Shown here: positions 24,694 through 33,232 of the stretch, piece by piece
Layout: every line of letters begins with the position of its first letter
Position numbering within the stretch: the stretch's first letter is position 1
Assembly: GCA_016193585.1 (NCBI GenBank)
Contig: JACPRW010000004.1
Coordinates: 62,001 to 126,000 of the forward strand
Origin: Candidatus Aenigmatarchaeota archaeon
GTDB taxonomy: Archaea; Aenigmatarchaeota; Aenigmatarchaeia; GW2011-AR5
Direction: 5' to 3'
Length of the DNA stretch: 64,000 nt
The notes under the pieces: generated by a model
The model's input: only the letters and a program-made list of their open reading frames with translations
What the model was told of the DNA's origin: nothing
Database searches by the model: none
Position numbers and translations under genes: made by a program

Positions 24694-24712
24694 ATGCATC
24701 AGCAGAGGGACG

Positions 24713-25228
24713 CTAGCCCGGCGGCGCGACTAACATGAACTGCGCAATGTCCGCTGCATACCGCTGGTGCAGCAGCGCGTCATACGGCATCGTTTCCGAG
24801 GAAAGGGCAACGGTCACGACTGTAGTTTGTCGCATGCACGCCACTGTCAGGAGGAACGTAAACCCGGAGGCATTCGTATTTTCATGGAAAAAGCATTCCG
24901 CTTGCGCTATGCGCGACACGCTTTTGTTTCCTCTGTAAAGGTTGTCGAGGTATTGGAACGATGATGCCGCCGATTCCGGCGAAGCATGCGTGACGGCACC
25001 AATAAGAGCGGTGATGTTCTCTCCTTTTTTTTCCAGAAGGTACACCGAGCGTATCGAATCGGACTTTTCGTGAACGATAGTCCATGTCCCGGGGAGCTCT
25101 TCTATCCGCAGTCGGCCTTCGGCGGCAGCCACGGTGGTGGAAACAGGCGCGGCGGCAGCCTCCTGTCGCTCAGCACAGCCGCTTACCAGAAGGACAAAAA
25201 GGATTGCAAGGAGGATGCCGCTCTTCAT
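24713..25228 (-). CDS. lipoprotein, unknown function
   Basis: About 171 residues. Signal peptide with lipobox LFVLLVSGCAERQ. The mature part is of mixed type with two Cys (ECFFHE, VACMRQ) that could form a disulphide, and YDALLHQRYAADIAQFML at the end. No known family. Last gene downstream of the reductase operon, 21 bp after the small zinc protein. Confidence 0.65.
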   Translation of the reverse strand: MKSGILLAILFVLLVSGCAERQEAAAAPVSTTVAAAEGRLRIEELPGTWTIVHEKSDSIRSVYLLEKKGENITALIGAVTHASPESAASSFQYLDNLYRGNKSVSRIAQAECFFHENTNASGFTFLLTVACMRQTTVVTVALSSETMPYDALLHQRYAADIAQFMLVAPPG

Positions 25229-25249
25229 ACGCACCACTGGTGAGGTCCG

Positions 25250-25378
25250 TCAGTCGCACACGCCGTACCCGCACTCGGGGTTGATGCATTCGTGGCAGCC
25301 CGCGTGGCTCTTGAGCGTGTGCTCGCCGCACGACGGGCACTTCGCGAGCGCCATGTCCTTCGGCTCGAGCATTTTCAT
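25250..25378 (-). CDS. detached C-terminal zinc tail of class II ribonucleotide reductase
   Basis: 42 residues. KCPSCGEHTLKSHAGCHECI followed by NPECGYGVCD. This is the pattern found at the very end of many NrdJ proteins (CPxCG...L...GCxxCxxCGxSxC), where the cysteines bind zinc and the last pair regenerates the active-site disulphide. Here it is a separate ORF 43 bp after the nrdJ stop, and the nrdJ product itself lacks any such tail. It most likely acts in trans as the reductant-relay domain. Start ATG 25378 (a second ATG at 25372). Confidence 0.75.
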   Translation of the reverse strand: MKMLEPKDMALAKCPSCGEHTLKSHAGCHECINPECGYGVCD

Positions 25379-25421
25379 ACGCAATCTGTTCTCGCTATAA
25401 TCTTAAAAAGCGATGCAGCCC

Positions 25422-28256
25422 TCACGCATGCGCGACAGCTTTCGGCACCTCGCCTTCACTTTCTTTGACACGGAGCATGCCGCTCTTGATGGCGTGGTAG
25501 ACCGTGGTAACCGCCCCGTTGGGCATTGTGATGAACTCGTCCCCTCGCATCAGCTTGGTGTCGCCGTTGACCACCTCGAACACCTTGTCCTTGTACGTCT
25601 GGAATTCGGTGTGCTTGGTTTCGGTGCTGAGGATGGGATAGCGCGAGCCAGCCCTGTAGACGGTGATGCCTTTGAGTTTGTGCTTCCACGCGTCAAGGTA
25701 AATGGAGCTTATCGTTTCCGGCTCGATGTCCTCCGGAAGGTTCACTGTCGACGAAATCGAGTGGTCGATGTATTTCTGCCAGATGCCCTGGATGCGCACC
25801 CGCTGCTTCGGCTCGATGTAGTGCGCGGTGCGGAAGAAGTGGCCGGGCAGTATTTTCCGAAGCTCATCCTCGTTGCTCTCCTGGGCTTTCTCCATGAGCC
25901 CGTGCTGGTCAATGTACGCTGCGACGGTCGCATGGAACACTTTGAAGAGCTGGTCGCCAAAGCTCTCTGAGCGTCGCGTATAGTAGAGCGCAAAGACCGG
26001 CTCGACACCCCCGCTCACGCCGATGTAGTGCGTTTTGCCGAGCTTGTAACCAAGCACGATACTGCTGATAGTCCCGGTGGGCGCGATTGACAGGATGGCG
26101 ATGTTGCGGAGCCCCTTGTTCCTGATGAGCTCCTTGGTTTCCTGATCAAGTGCTTCATGGAAGAATGGGCACCTGCTGTACGGCTCGTATTCGAAAACAG
26201 GCGAGGGGCCGCGCTCCTCAGCAAGCATGGCGGATGCCTGGTATGCGGCATTGACTATCGTCCGCCCGAGCTGCTCGGACAAGCCGAGTGCTTCGCCGCT
26301 ATCGTAGCCGATGCCGAGCTGGTTGAGCATGTCTGCGATGCCCATGATGCCGAGCCCGAGCCGGCGCGTTTCCTTTGCCGCCTGCCGCTGCTTTTCGAGC
26401 GGATTGAGAAGCTCGTTCCAGATAACAACCGAATCGAGAAACCGCACGACCGTTGCCGCTGCGGCTTTGAGCGAAGCCCAGTCGATGCGCGCGTGGCCGG
26501 TGTAGCCGTCGGTGACGAACCTCGAAAGATTGATGGACCCAATATTGCAGGCGCCACCGTCTTCAAGCGGGACCTCGGCGCATGGGTTCGTGCCCGCAAT
26601 GGGTCTGCCTATGTAGTTTGACGGCGAATAGTTGCTCATCGTGCTCCAGAAGATGAGGCCGGGTTCTGCGGTGCGGTAGTTGCCTTCAACAAAAGAATTC
26701 CACAGCTCGCGCGCCTTGATGAGCCGTTTGATTTCCCCTGTTTCGCGCGAGTTGAAGTACAGCATGAAGTCGCCGGCGTACCGGACGGCGAAGTCTGTTG
26801 CATCAGCTGGAATCACGTAATCACCGAACATGTCACGCTTCTTCGCGTCTACAATGTCATTGCTGTTGAGCGGCGGCAGCCCTTTCGAGATCAGAAAGCC
26901 GTTGAGCTCATCGATGCTGTCGAATGTTGCTTCAAGCGCATACTTCTCTATGGGCTTCGAGGGGATGCCGAACGAATAGTGCGTCTTCTTTGTCTGCATG
27001 ACGCCGAGGCCTGACACGTCCTTGTCCTTCCGGTACACGAGCAGCTTGTGCGGCCCGTGTAGGGTCTGCTCCTCGACCGCCTGCATGAACTCGTCGCTCA
27101 CCTTGAGGCTGATGTTCGCGAAGCGCACTTGGGTATTTTCCAGCACTTGGCGCATGATTTCGCGGAGCTGTTCCTCGCTGAAGGCGCCTGACCATTTGCA
27201 TTGCTCGACAATCTGCTTCGTGACCCAGTTGGGTATCTTCTTGACGTTGACGAAGAGCGGCGCATCAGGATGCTTGACGTCAATGGTGAGCATGAGCGCG
27301 CCGCGCCTGCCTGACTGGCCAATGAGACCGGTGGTGAGGGAGAATATCTCCATGAACGAGACGCTGCCGGTCGAGCTGTCAGCTGCATTGTGCACAATTG
27401 AATTTTTAGGCCGCAGGCAGGAGATGTCAACGCCGATGCCGCCGCCGTATGAATACGTCCGGGCGCACTCGTATGCAGTCTTGTATATCGACTCGAGGTT
27501 GTCCTCGTCGATGAGTGTGAAAAAGCAGTTCGCCATCGTCTTGAGGCGGTACAGGTCGCCGGCGCCGGCGATGACGCGGCCTCCCGGAAGGAACCATCCC
27601 TCGTAGAGGGCGATGTAATATTTCTCCGCCCACTCCACCTGCCGTTTTGCGTCCGGCTCGACCGCAGCCATGAACGCAGCCATGCGGCAGAAAACGTTCT
27701 CGGGCCGCTTCTCGATGAGCTTGTTGCCGAGGTCCTTGAGGTAATATTTCTTCTGGTAGATGTTCATCGCGAGCTCGGAGCCATTGAGGTAGTCGCCGCT
27801 GAGCGGCAGCTTGCCTGATTTGATGGCATCCTTGAGATGGAAAAGCAGGTTCTTGTACGCTTCGATGCGGTCGTAGCCGATGAGCGAGGCGAGCTTGCTC
27901 TTGTGCGCGAACATGTCGGACAGCGCGATCTTCTCCCCGTCCATGGTCTTTGCCGCTTCTACGGCAGCGGCCCTCATTTCCGCGCGCTTCTGGCGGTAGA
28001 GGATGTACGCTTTGGCGGTCTTGGCATGGCCTTCCTCGATGAGCACTTTCTCGACGGCATCCTGGGTCTCCTCGACGGTTGGTACCGCGGCGCCGTTCTG
28101 CTCGAGTAAGGAAATGACTTTGTCCGTAAGCTGCTCCGCGGTCTGCCGGTCCTGGCCCCCGACCGCGCGCGCGGCCTTGAATACCGCTTCGGCAATCCTC
28201 AGCCGGTCAAAATCAACAACCCTGCCGTCCCGTTTCTGTATCTTGGTGATTTTCAT
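25422..28256 (-). CDS. nrdJ: adenosylcobalamin-dependent ribonucleoside-diphosphate reductase
   Basis: 944 residues from ATG 28256. An N-terminal ATP-cone (MKITKIQKRDGRVVDFDRLR to about residue 95) for allosteric control is followed by the ten-stranded barrel with active-site sequence NPCAEVPLEDGGACNIGSIN and IAPTGTISSI. Makes deoxyribonucleotides. Class II is preferred because no small subunit gene is present and the cobalamin adenosyltransferase is nearby. It ends VKESEGEVPKAVAHA with no cysteine tail; that part is encoded separately downstream. Third gene of the nrdR operon. Confidence 0.93.
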   Translation of the reverse strand: MKITKIQKRDGRVVDFDRLRIAEAVFKAARAVGGQDRQTAEQLTDKVISLLEQNGAAVPTVEETQDAVEKVLIEEGHAKTAKAYILYRQKRAEMRAAAVEAAKTMDGEKIALSDMFAHKSKLASLIGYDRIEAYKNLLFHLKDAIKSGKLPLSGDYLNGSELAMNIYQKKYYLKDLGNKLIEKRPENVFCRMAAFMAAVEPDAKRQVEWAEKYYIALYEGWFLPGGRVIAGAGDLYRLKTMANCFFTLIDEDNLESIYKTAYECARTYSYGGGIGVDISCLRPKNSIVHNAADSSTGSVSFMEIFSLTTGLIGQSGRRGALMLTIDVKHPDAPLFVNVKKIPNWVTKQIVEQCKWSGAFSEEQLREIMRQVLENTQVRFANISLKVSDEFMQAVEEQTLHGPHKLLVYRKDKDVSGLGVMQTKKTHYSFGIPSKPIEKYALEATFDSIDELNGFLISKGLPPLNSNDIVDAKKRDMFGDYVIPADATDFAVRYAGDFMLYFNSRETGEIKRLIKARELWNSFVEGNYRTAEPGLIFWSTMSNYSPSNYIGRPIAGTNPCAEVPLEDGGACNIGSINLSRFVTDGYTGHARIDWASLKAAAATVVRFLDSVVIWNELLNPLEKQRQAAKETRRLGLGIMGIADMLNQLGIGYDSGEALGLSEQLGRTIVNAAYQASAMLAEERGPSPVFEYEPYSRCPFFHEALDQETKELIRNKGLRNIAILSIAPTGTISSIVLGYKLGKTHYIGVSGGVEPVFALYYTRRSESFGDQLFKVFHATVAAYIDQHGLMEKAQESNEDELRKILPGHFFRTAHYIEPKQRVRIQGIWQKYIDHSISSTVNLPEDIEPETISSIYLDAWKHKLKGITVYRAGSRYPILSTETKHTEFQTYKDKVFEVVNGDTKLMRGDEFITMPNGAVTTVYHAIKSGMLRVKESEGEVPKAVAHA

Positions 28257-28260
28257 AGTA

Positions 28261-28407
28261 CTACACCTTCTCTTTACCATGATAATGGTGGATGACGATA
28301 GAGAACAGAGCACCTGAATATGTATCGAGAGGGTCACCAGACAGCAATGAACCTGAAATCATCATGTTGTTTTCTTTTACTTCGTTGAACATTTTTTCAT
28401 CTTCCAT
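28261..28407 (-). CDS. 48-residue protein ahead of nrdJ
   Basis: A perfect Shine-Dalgarno sequence GGAGGTGA (28415-28422) lies 7 bases before the ATG. The peptide MEDEKMFNEVKENNMMISGS... has no recognised domain, no cysteines and no membrane helix. Its stop is 4 bp before the nrdJ ATG, so translation may be coupled. It is strikingly AT-rich compared with nrdR and nrdJ on either side. Could be a small regulator or inhibitor of the reductase, or a translational leader. Confidence 0.6.
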   Translation of the reverse strand: MEDEKMFNEVKENNMMISGSLLSGDPLDTYSGALFSIVIHHYHGKEKV

Positions 28408-28533
28408 GTATTGGTCACCTCCATTCAGCACGCGCAGAGCCGTATCGCTGCGTGCGCCTCGTCAAAGCAATGAACGCAATTCCTCCGCTTCGCCTGCGGC
28501 TGGTGCATCGCATCCCAGTGGATTCTCATCGTC

Positions 28534-28974
28534 TCATCGCCTGATCGCCTTGAGTTCCTGCTCGAATTCCTTGGCGCTGCCGAAGCTGCGGTACACGGAC
28601 GCAAACCTGATGTACGCGACCTCGTCCAGTTTCTTGAGCTTCTTCATGACGAGCTCGCCGATGGCTTGCGACTGTATCTCCGTCGAATCCATGCTCTTGA
28701 CCTGCGCCTCAATCTCATCGACGGTGCGCTCGATGTCCTCGCCGGTAACCGGCCTGTTCTTGCATGCCTTGAGAATGCCGTCCTTGATTTTTTCCCGGTC
28801 GAACTGCTCCTTCGCTCCGTCCTTCTTGATGACGACGATCGAAATTTCGGGCTTTTCGTAGGTCGTGAAGCGCTTCTCGCATTTGAGGCATTCGCGCCGG
28901 CGGCGCGTCACCTCTTCGTTGTCCCGCTTGTCAACGACCTTCGTTTCCTCGAAAAAACAGTACGGACACCGCAT
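28534..28974 (-). CDS. nrdR: transcriptional repressor NrdR
   Basis: 146 residues. N-terminal zinc ribbon MRCPYCFFEETKVVDKR...RRRECLKCEKRFTTYE, then an ATP-cone (VIKKDGAKEQFDREKIKDGI). Senses ATP/dATP and represses ribonucleotide reductase genes. It heads the operon with nrdJ. Two NrdR-box-like palindromes lie directly upstream, so it probably controls its own operon. NrdR is mainly bacterial, so its presence in an archaeon is notable though not unique. Confidence 0.95.
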   Translation of the reverse strand: MRCPYCFFEETKVVDKRDNEEVTRRRRECLKCEKRFTTYEKPEISIVVIKKDGAKEQFDREKIKDGILKACKNRPVTGEDIERTVDEIEAQVKSMDSTEIQSQAIGELVMKKLKKLDEVAYIRFASVYRSFGSAKEFEQELKAIRR

Positions 28975-29015
28975 CCCGATACCCCGTATAGCCCTGTTAT
29001 TGTCCCCACTCGGGT

Positions 29016-29064
29016 ACTACAATATGTTGTAGGTTAGATACTTAAAACCACAACCTGTTGTGGT
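29016..29064 (-). promoter_or_regulatory. tandem NrdR boxes around a TATA element
   Basis: Palindromes CTACAATATGTTGTAG (29017-29032) and ACCACAACCTGTTGTGGT (29047-29064), centre to centre 31 bp, i.e. about three helical turns, the arrangement typical of NrdR operators. An AT-rich TATA-like sequence (TTTTAAGTAT on the minus strand) lies between them. Binding here would block nrdR-nrdJ transcription. Confidence 0.7.
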
Positions 29065-29200
29065 CGCGTGCACTATTATCCCCCCTGTTATAAAAAGCTT
29101 TTCTGTAATGCAGAAGTGAAATGACCGGGAAGGGACTAAACCAACCGGAGGGCGCTTGCTCATGCTTAAATAAATTTGAAGCGAATACAATTCGGGTTCA

Positions 29201-29806
29201 ATGAAGGTTGCACAGCAAATCATCAGTCGCGACAAACTCTACATAGGCATCATCGTGATGCTCGCAGCCATTGCCGGCTATCTCTTTCTGCAGGCGCCGG
29301 CGGCAGAAGCGGTGCCTTCGGTTACGAGCAGCGTGAAGGATGTCTATTCGCTCCTTACCGAGCGCGAAGCAGAAATAATGGCGGTCAAGGAGGAGAGCGG
29401 GCTGTACAAGGTCACGGTGAAATATCCCGACACGCGCGGCCAGAACGTCGTCCAGGACGTGTACCTGACGAAGGACGGCGCGCTCATGGCGAACCCGCTG
29501 TCCCCGAATGCGCTCGTTCGCGTCAATGAGACCACGCGCGGCCTGACGGTGGCGAAGCAGTTTGCAGAATGCCTCAGTGATAAGAAGCTCATTGTGTTTG
29601 GCAAGGACAACGACCTCCTGTCGCTCCAGCAGCTCCTCGGTTACTACGCATACAAGATATATGTCGACTGTAGCCAGAATACCCAGCTCTGTCAGCAAGT
29701 CGGCGTCACGCAGACACCGCTGACGATGTACGGCAACACAACATACAGGGGACTGCCGCTTGCGCGGGAAGCGGCAGAACTCACCGGCTGCCAGCCCCAA
29801 GGATGA
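29201..29806 (+). CDS. membrane-anchored thioredoxin-fold protein lacking CxxC
   Basis: 201 residues. N-terminal anchor (LYIGIIVMLAAIAGYLFL), a 60-residue spacer domain, then a segment matching archaeal DsbA/VKOR-associated thioredoxin domains: FAECLSDKKLIVFGKDNDLL, YAYKIYVDCSQNTQLCQQVG, VTQTPLTMYGNTTYRGL (cis-Pro) and ELTGC. Where relatives have a WCPHC-type active site directly after the first strand, this protein reads FGKDNDLLS, so the redox pair is missing. Three other Cys remain. Perhaps a chaperone-like or structural relative. Confidence 0.65.
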   Translation: MKVAQQIISRDKLYIGIIVMLAAIAGYLFLQAPAAEAVPSVTSSVKDVYSLLTEREAEIMAVKEESGLYKVTVKYPDTRGQNVVQDVYLTKDGALMANPLSPNALVRVNETTRGLTVAKQFAECLSDKKLIVFGKDNDLLSLQQLLGYYAYKIYVDCSQNTQLCQQVGVTQTPLTMYGNTTYRGLPLAREAAELTGCQPQG

Positions 29807-29846
29807 GCAGCTCACTTTCTTGCGGTTTCAATCCTTATAGCAGGTT

Positions 29847-29909
29847 GCCAAAAGACTTCACGGAAGTCTTTTGTACGAAGGCAGCAGTTTTCAAGGCATT
29901 CAAGATAAA
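29847..29909. repeat. 63-bp exact dispersed repeat, copy 2
   Basis: Identical to 16511-16573. Here it lies between half-arms of a TATA-type palindrome: TATAGCAGGTT just before it (29837-29846) and GTTCACTAACCAACAGAACA plus TACTATGA just after, as if inserted into such an element. Confidence 0.75.
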
Positions 29910-29958
29910 ATGTTCACTAACCAACAGAACATACTATGATAATATATACTGAAGCCTT

Positions 29959-30015
29959 CATATGATTAGCAATGGTATATAGTGCATATCTTCGCAATTC
30001 ATTGGTAATCATATG
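29959..30015. promoter_or_regulatory. long inverted-repeat operator
   Basis: CATATGATTAGCAATG (29959-29974) and CATTGGTAATCATATG (30000-30015) are inverted repeats 25 bp apart; the right arm covers the ATG of the following winged-helix gene. An AT-rich stretch lies between them. Likely an autoregulatory site of that gene. Confidence 0.55.
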
Positions 30016-30198
30016 AGCAGGGAACAGCGCATTCTCGAGATGCTCAGGAAAAGGGCGCTCAACATCGAGGGAGTTGCCGGAGCCACCGGTATGAGCAGGA
30101 TCACTGCCTCGAAATACCTTGCAATACTGGAAGCGAAAGGGCTCGTACATCACTCGGAAGAGGGGCGGTCGAAATTGTATTCGGTGACAAAAAAATGA
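30013..30198 (+). CDS. 61-residue winged-helix regulator
   Basis: MSREQRILEMLRKRALNIEG, then VAGATGMSRITASKYLAILE and AKGLVHHSEEGRSKLYSVTK, a minimal ArsR/MarR-like winged helix with recognition helix and beta wing but no effector domain. The start lies within the right arm of an inverted repeat, and its stop overlaps the next ATG (ATGA), so it is coupled to the secreted-protein genes downstream and probably regulates them. Confidence 0.8.
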   Translation: MSREQRILEMLRKRALNIEGVAGATGMSRITASKYLAILEAKGLVHHSEEGRSKLYSVTKK

Positions 30199-31508
30199 AT
30201 AGGGCGTTCCATGCGGCATGCGCGCTGCTGCTTGTTATGCTGCTCGTCATCGTCGGCCGTGGCAGCGCAAAAATGACGTGCGAAATCGCGACATCGTGCC
30301 AAGCAGGCTATGTCGACGTATTCCATCTGTCCTCGTCGGCGAACGCGCACGGCGAGCTTTCGTCGCAGAGCAGCTATGCGAACCGCGTGTGCTGCACGGA
30401 AAACAACTACGGAACGCTCGGCACCTCGTGCACAGGCAATTACATCCCCGTGATCAACCTGTCGAAAGTAACGAACGCGCATGCGGAGCGGTGGAGCCAG
30501 GGACGATACAGCAACGGAGCATGCCTCAACTCGACGACGAACGTGACGGTCGACTACCAGGGCAGCTGCTCCCCTGACGGCGCGTGCCTTGCATCGATGT
30601 CCGGCACAATAAACGCGCACCTCGGCAACTGCACTGCCTATTCGACGCGCGTGTGCGGCTTTACGCAGAATATCACGATAACAACCAAGGAAGGGAACGG
30701 AACGATGATCGGCACCGCCGGGTTCGGGGGAGCTTCCATCACGCTCAATTTCTTCGACAATGTGCAGCGCACATTCCCGAACAACGTTTCGGGAAGGGTG
30801 TGGGTCGAGAAGTCACCGGGGACGTGGGACGGCGGCCACAACTGCACGACAAACTCGCAGGGGAACTGTTCTATTGAATTCATTCCGACCTGCGATTACA
30901 CCAACGGCAGGCACCTCTTCCGCGGCGGGCCGTTTCAGGATGATATTTACGATGACAGGAACTCGACTGAAGGGGAAGTGACCATCGATATTTCCGCCTT
31001 CTGCTTCGACAGGGTGACGCTGTCGCTCGAGTTCAACCTTTCCGGCAACTCCGGCGACGTGGCAACGGTCGGCACCGACAAGGGCACCGGATTCTACGAG
31101 CAGTACGATCTGCCGAATCCGTACGTCTGCGTGCACGACACGTCGGTCACGAACACGCCGACGTTCGGCATCATTTTCGCGGGGACGTCGCTGAGCTACA
31201 TCAATCTTTCTACAGGAGACTCGTTCGTGATGAAGATGTCGCAGCGCCTGTCCGGAAACAAGTTCATCATTCCTGTCACGAGGGACGGCTGCAGTGTCGT
31301 CGCAGACAACATAGCTGAGATCAAGGCACACGGCTTCATGCCCCATGCATTCGTGAGTTTCGTGAACGCGTTCAAGAACGTCATCGAAATCACGATCGTA
31401 TACCACGAGGTCGATATCGTCGGTAGTTTTTCGAAGACTGGCTCGTTTACCGTGAATCTCGACCGCATCGAAGCGAACGTGACGCGCATCAACATAACGG
31501 AGGCGTAA
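30195..31508 (+). CDS. large Cys-rich secreted protein
   Basis: 437 residues. Signal peptide MNRAFHAACALLLVMLLVIV.... The N-terminal third has three copies of a Cys-rich module with 'NAHxE...SxYxxxxC' (FHLSSSANAHGELSSQSSYANRVCC, NLSKVTNAHAERWSQGRYSN, SGTINAHLGNCTAYSTRVCG). Next come beta-rich domains with many N-x-S/T sites and a Cys pair in FNPxx-like loops. No known family. The context (HTH gene, pilin-like genes, next gene 3 bp away) suggests a surface adhesin or pilus-associated protein. Confidence 0.75.
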   Translation: MNRAFHAACALLLVMLLVIVGRGSAKMTCEIATSCQAGYVDVFHLSSSANAHGELSSQSSYANRVCCTENNYGTLGTSCTGNYIPVINLSKVTNAHAERWSQGRYSNGACLNSTTNVTVDYQGSCSPDGACLASMSGTINAHLGNCTAYSTRVCGFTQNITITTKEGNGTMIGTAGFGGASITLNFFDNVQRTFPNNVSGRVWVEKSPGTWDGGHNCTTNSQGNCSIEFIPTCDYTNGRHLFRGGPFQDDIYDDRNSTEGEVTIDISAFCFDRVTLSLEFNLSGNSGDVATVGTDKGTGFYEQYDLPNPYVCVHDTSVTNTPTFGIIFAGTSLSYINLSTGDSFVMKMSQRLSGNKFIIPVTRDGCSVVADNIAEIKAHGFMPHAFVSFVNAFKNVIEITIVYHEVDIVGSFSKTGSFTVNLDRIEANVTRINITEA

Positions 31509-31511
31509 GCA

Positions 31512-32240
31512 ATGGGAAAAGGCTCGGTAGTAACGGCGGTTGTTGCAGTAGCCATCATCGTCACGTCGTCGCTTGTCGTTATCAACACCATCAACCCGAC
31601 GCTTGAGCAGGGGCAGGCGTACACCGACCTCGCCAAGGCGAAAGAGGTGATGACGGTTGTTGACAGCGTCGTCCGCGAGCTTGCATTCGAGGCTCCGGGA
31701 GCGCGGCGGTCGGTGCGGGTCAGTGCGGATGCCGGCGTGTTCGAAGTTTCCGGCAGCGAAGACAGCCTGAAGCTGAGGCTTGAGCAGAAGGCTGAGGTGC
31801 TTGCGGCAGGCACTGCGGTCAGGGAGGGGAACATGCTCATCACGTCCGGCAGCGCGATGAAAGCGTACGAAGGCGATATCAACAGCGACGGCACGACCGA
31901 CCTGGTGATGGAGAACGACGCGGTGCTGTTCGCCGTGCGCAAGGTCGGTACGGCAGGAAGCTGGAGCTCGATAAACCTCACGTCGATAATAACGAGGATA
32001 GGCAACAAGCGCGGCCACGTGAATGCGACACCGATAGTAGCAATCTACATCGAGGATATCGCGAATACGACGTACGGCACGGGGTACACCCAGCTGACGT
32101 CCACAGGTTCGAGCCTCCAGAGCGCAGGGATAAAAATCTTCGTAAACTCGACAGGGGGCACCGAGTACGAAGCCCTGTTCACGCTGCGGGCCGACCAGGA
32201 TTTCCTTGAGATGGAAGTCAAGAACGTCAGGAGAATATAG
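31512..32240 (+). CDS. pilin-like membrane-anchored protein
   Basis: 242 residues. Begins MGKGSVVTAVVAVAIIVTSS with a basic start followed by one hydrophobic helix, as in archaeal class III signal peptides; a beta-rich extracellular part follows with an EGDINSDGTTDLVMEND segment that looks like a calcium-binding FG-GAP/dockerin-type loop. Directly follows the secreted protein gene, so probably one operon. Confidence 0.6.
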   Translation: MGKGSVVTAVVAVAIIVTSSLVVINTINPTLEQGQAYTDLAKAKEVMTVVDSVVRELAFEAPGARRSVRVSADAGVFEVSGSEDSLKLRLEQKAEVLAAGTAVREGNMLITSGSAMKAYEGDINSDGTTDLVMENDAVLFAVRKVGTAGSWSSINLTSIITRIGNKRGHVNATPIVAIYIEDIANTTYGTGYTQLTSTGSSLQSAGIKIFVNSTGGTEYEALFTLRADQDFLEMEVKNVRRI

Positions 32241-32317
32241 GCATTATGCCTCCGTGCAGTACCGTACGCCCGGATCCTAATATAAAGGTGCAGGCGAACT
32301 AATAAATAACGGCAAAG

Positions 32318-32710
32318 GTGGCGGATACGAAACGCTTTAGGATATACAGCCGCGAGGAGACCGCGTACAAAGTAGCCGCCGTGATGCTCCTGGCAACGGT
32401 AGCCCTGATATTCACCGACCCGAATACCGGCTTCGCCGTGCACGCCGGCGCAAAGGACGGGCTGCGGCAGGCGGCGCTCGAGGATGCGGCGGCGCGGGCG
32501 TTTGCGGAAAAGCACCCGGATTATGCGATGCAGGTGCTGCTGATTGACGCAGACGAGCTTGCATACCTGGAAAAGAAATACCCAGCCATCTATTCGTCGC
32601 TGCCGGCGCCCCTGTATGAGCTGCGGCTTGAATCCGGAACGCATGGACTGCTCGTTCTCATGAGCGATGCAACGGTGTACCGGACGTTCGCCTATGAGCC
32701 TGATGGTTAA
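32318..32710 (+). CDS. hypothetical membrane-anchored protein
   Basis: 130 residues, GTG start (MADTKRFRIYSREETAYKVA). One transmembrane helix near residues 18-35 (AAVMLLATVALIFT), then a small alpha/beta domain with ELAYLEKKYPAIYSSLPAPL. No family recognised. Third gene of the surface cluster on the plus strand. Confidence 0.6.
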   Translation: MADTKRFRIYSREETAYKVAAVMLLATVALIFTDPNTGFAVHAGAKDGLRQAALEDAAARAFAEKHPDYAMQVLLIDADELAYLEKKYPAIYSSLPAPLYELRLESGTHGLLVLMSDATVYRTFAYEPDG

Positions 32711-32789
32711 CCGGACAGATAGCTTTTTTATATCGTTGCCGGCAGGCAGGTTACAATCTTTAAATAGGGGGAACTCCAATAACTTCTAC

Positions 32790-33194
32790 ATGAAAGGTAT
32801 CACGCCGGTCATTGCAATTATTCTTTTGCTGCTGGTCACCGTTGCCATCGTGGGCCTGACGCTCGGCTACTTCCAGCGCATTTTCACGACAACCAGCAAC
32901 GAGGGCGAGCGGAGCGTTGAAAACGTCATCAACAATACCGGCCAGGTCATCTTCATCGAGAACGCCCTCGCAGGAAGCCCGGGAACAGTGACCATACGCA
33001 ATCTGGGGAGTGCGCCAATCCAGACCAGCACCTTCAGCGTGTATGTCAACAATGTCATCCAATCGCCGCAGCCTTCGTGCACCCCCACGTCCGTCGCCCC
33101 GAACCAGGTGACGAGTTGCACCGTTACCTGCGGCGCAGGCAGCACGGTCCGCGTTGCCGGAGTAGGCTCAGAATCACGGGAAACGTGTCGCTAG
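32790..33194 (+). CDS. archaeal type IV pilin
   Basis: 134 residues from ATG 32790. MKGITPVIAIILLLLVTVAI is a class III signal peptide: a short basic leader, Gly before the hydrophobic pilin helix. The ectodomain (NTGQVIFIENALAGSPGTVTIRNLGSAPI...) has the N-terminal archaellin/pilin beta pattern and four Cys near the end. A TATA-like CTTTAAATAG lies about 25 bp upstream. The prepilin peptidase at 46136-46942 could process it. Confidence 0.8.
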   Translation: MKGITPVIAIILLLLVTVAIVGLTLGYFQRIFTTTSNEGERSVENVINNTGQVIFIENALAGSPGTVTIRNLGSAPIQTSTFSVYVNNVIQSPQPSCTPTSVAPNQVTSCTVTCGAGSTVRVAGVGSESRETCR

Positions 33195-33232
33195 CTCGCC
33201 ATGGTTTTCTCGTACATCTCTGCAAGGAAATA

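Noticed and set aside
28423-28533. Possible cobalamin riboswitch ahead of the class II reductase gene
   Set aside because: No B12-box-like sequence could be seen and the region is short and GC-rich without the expected multi-stem layout; NrdR boxes upstream already explain regulation.
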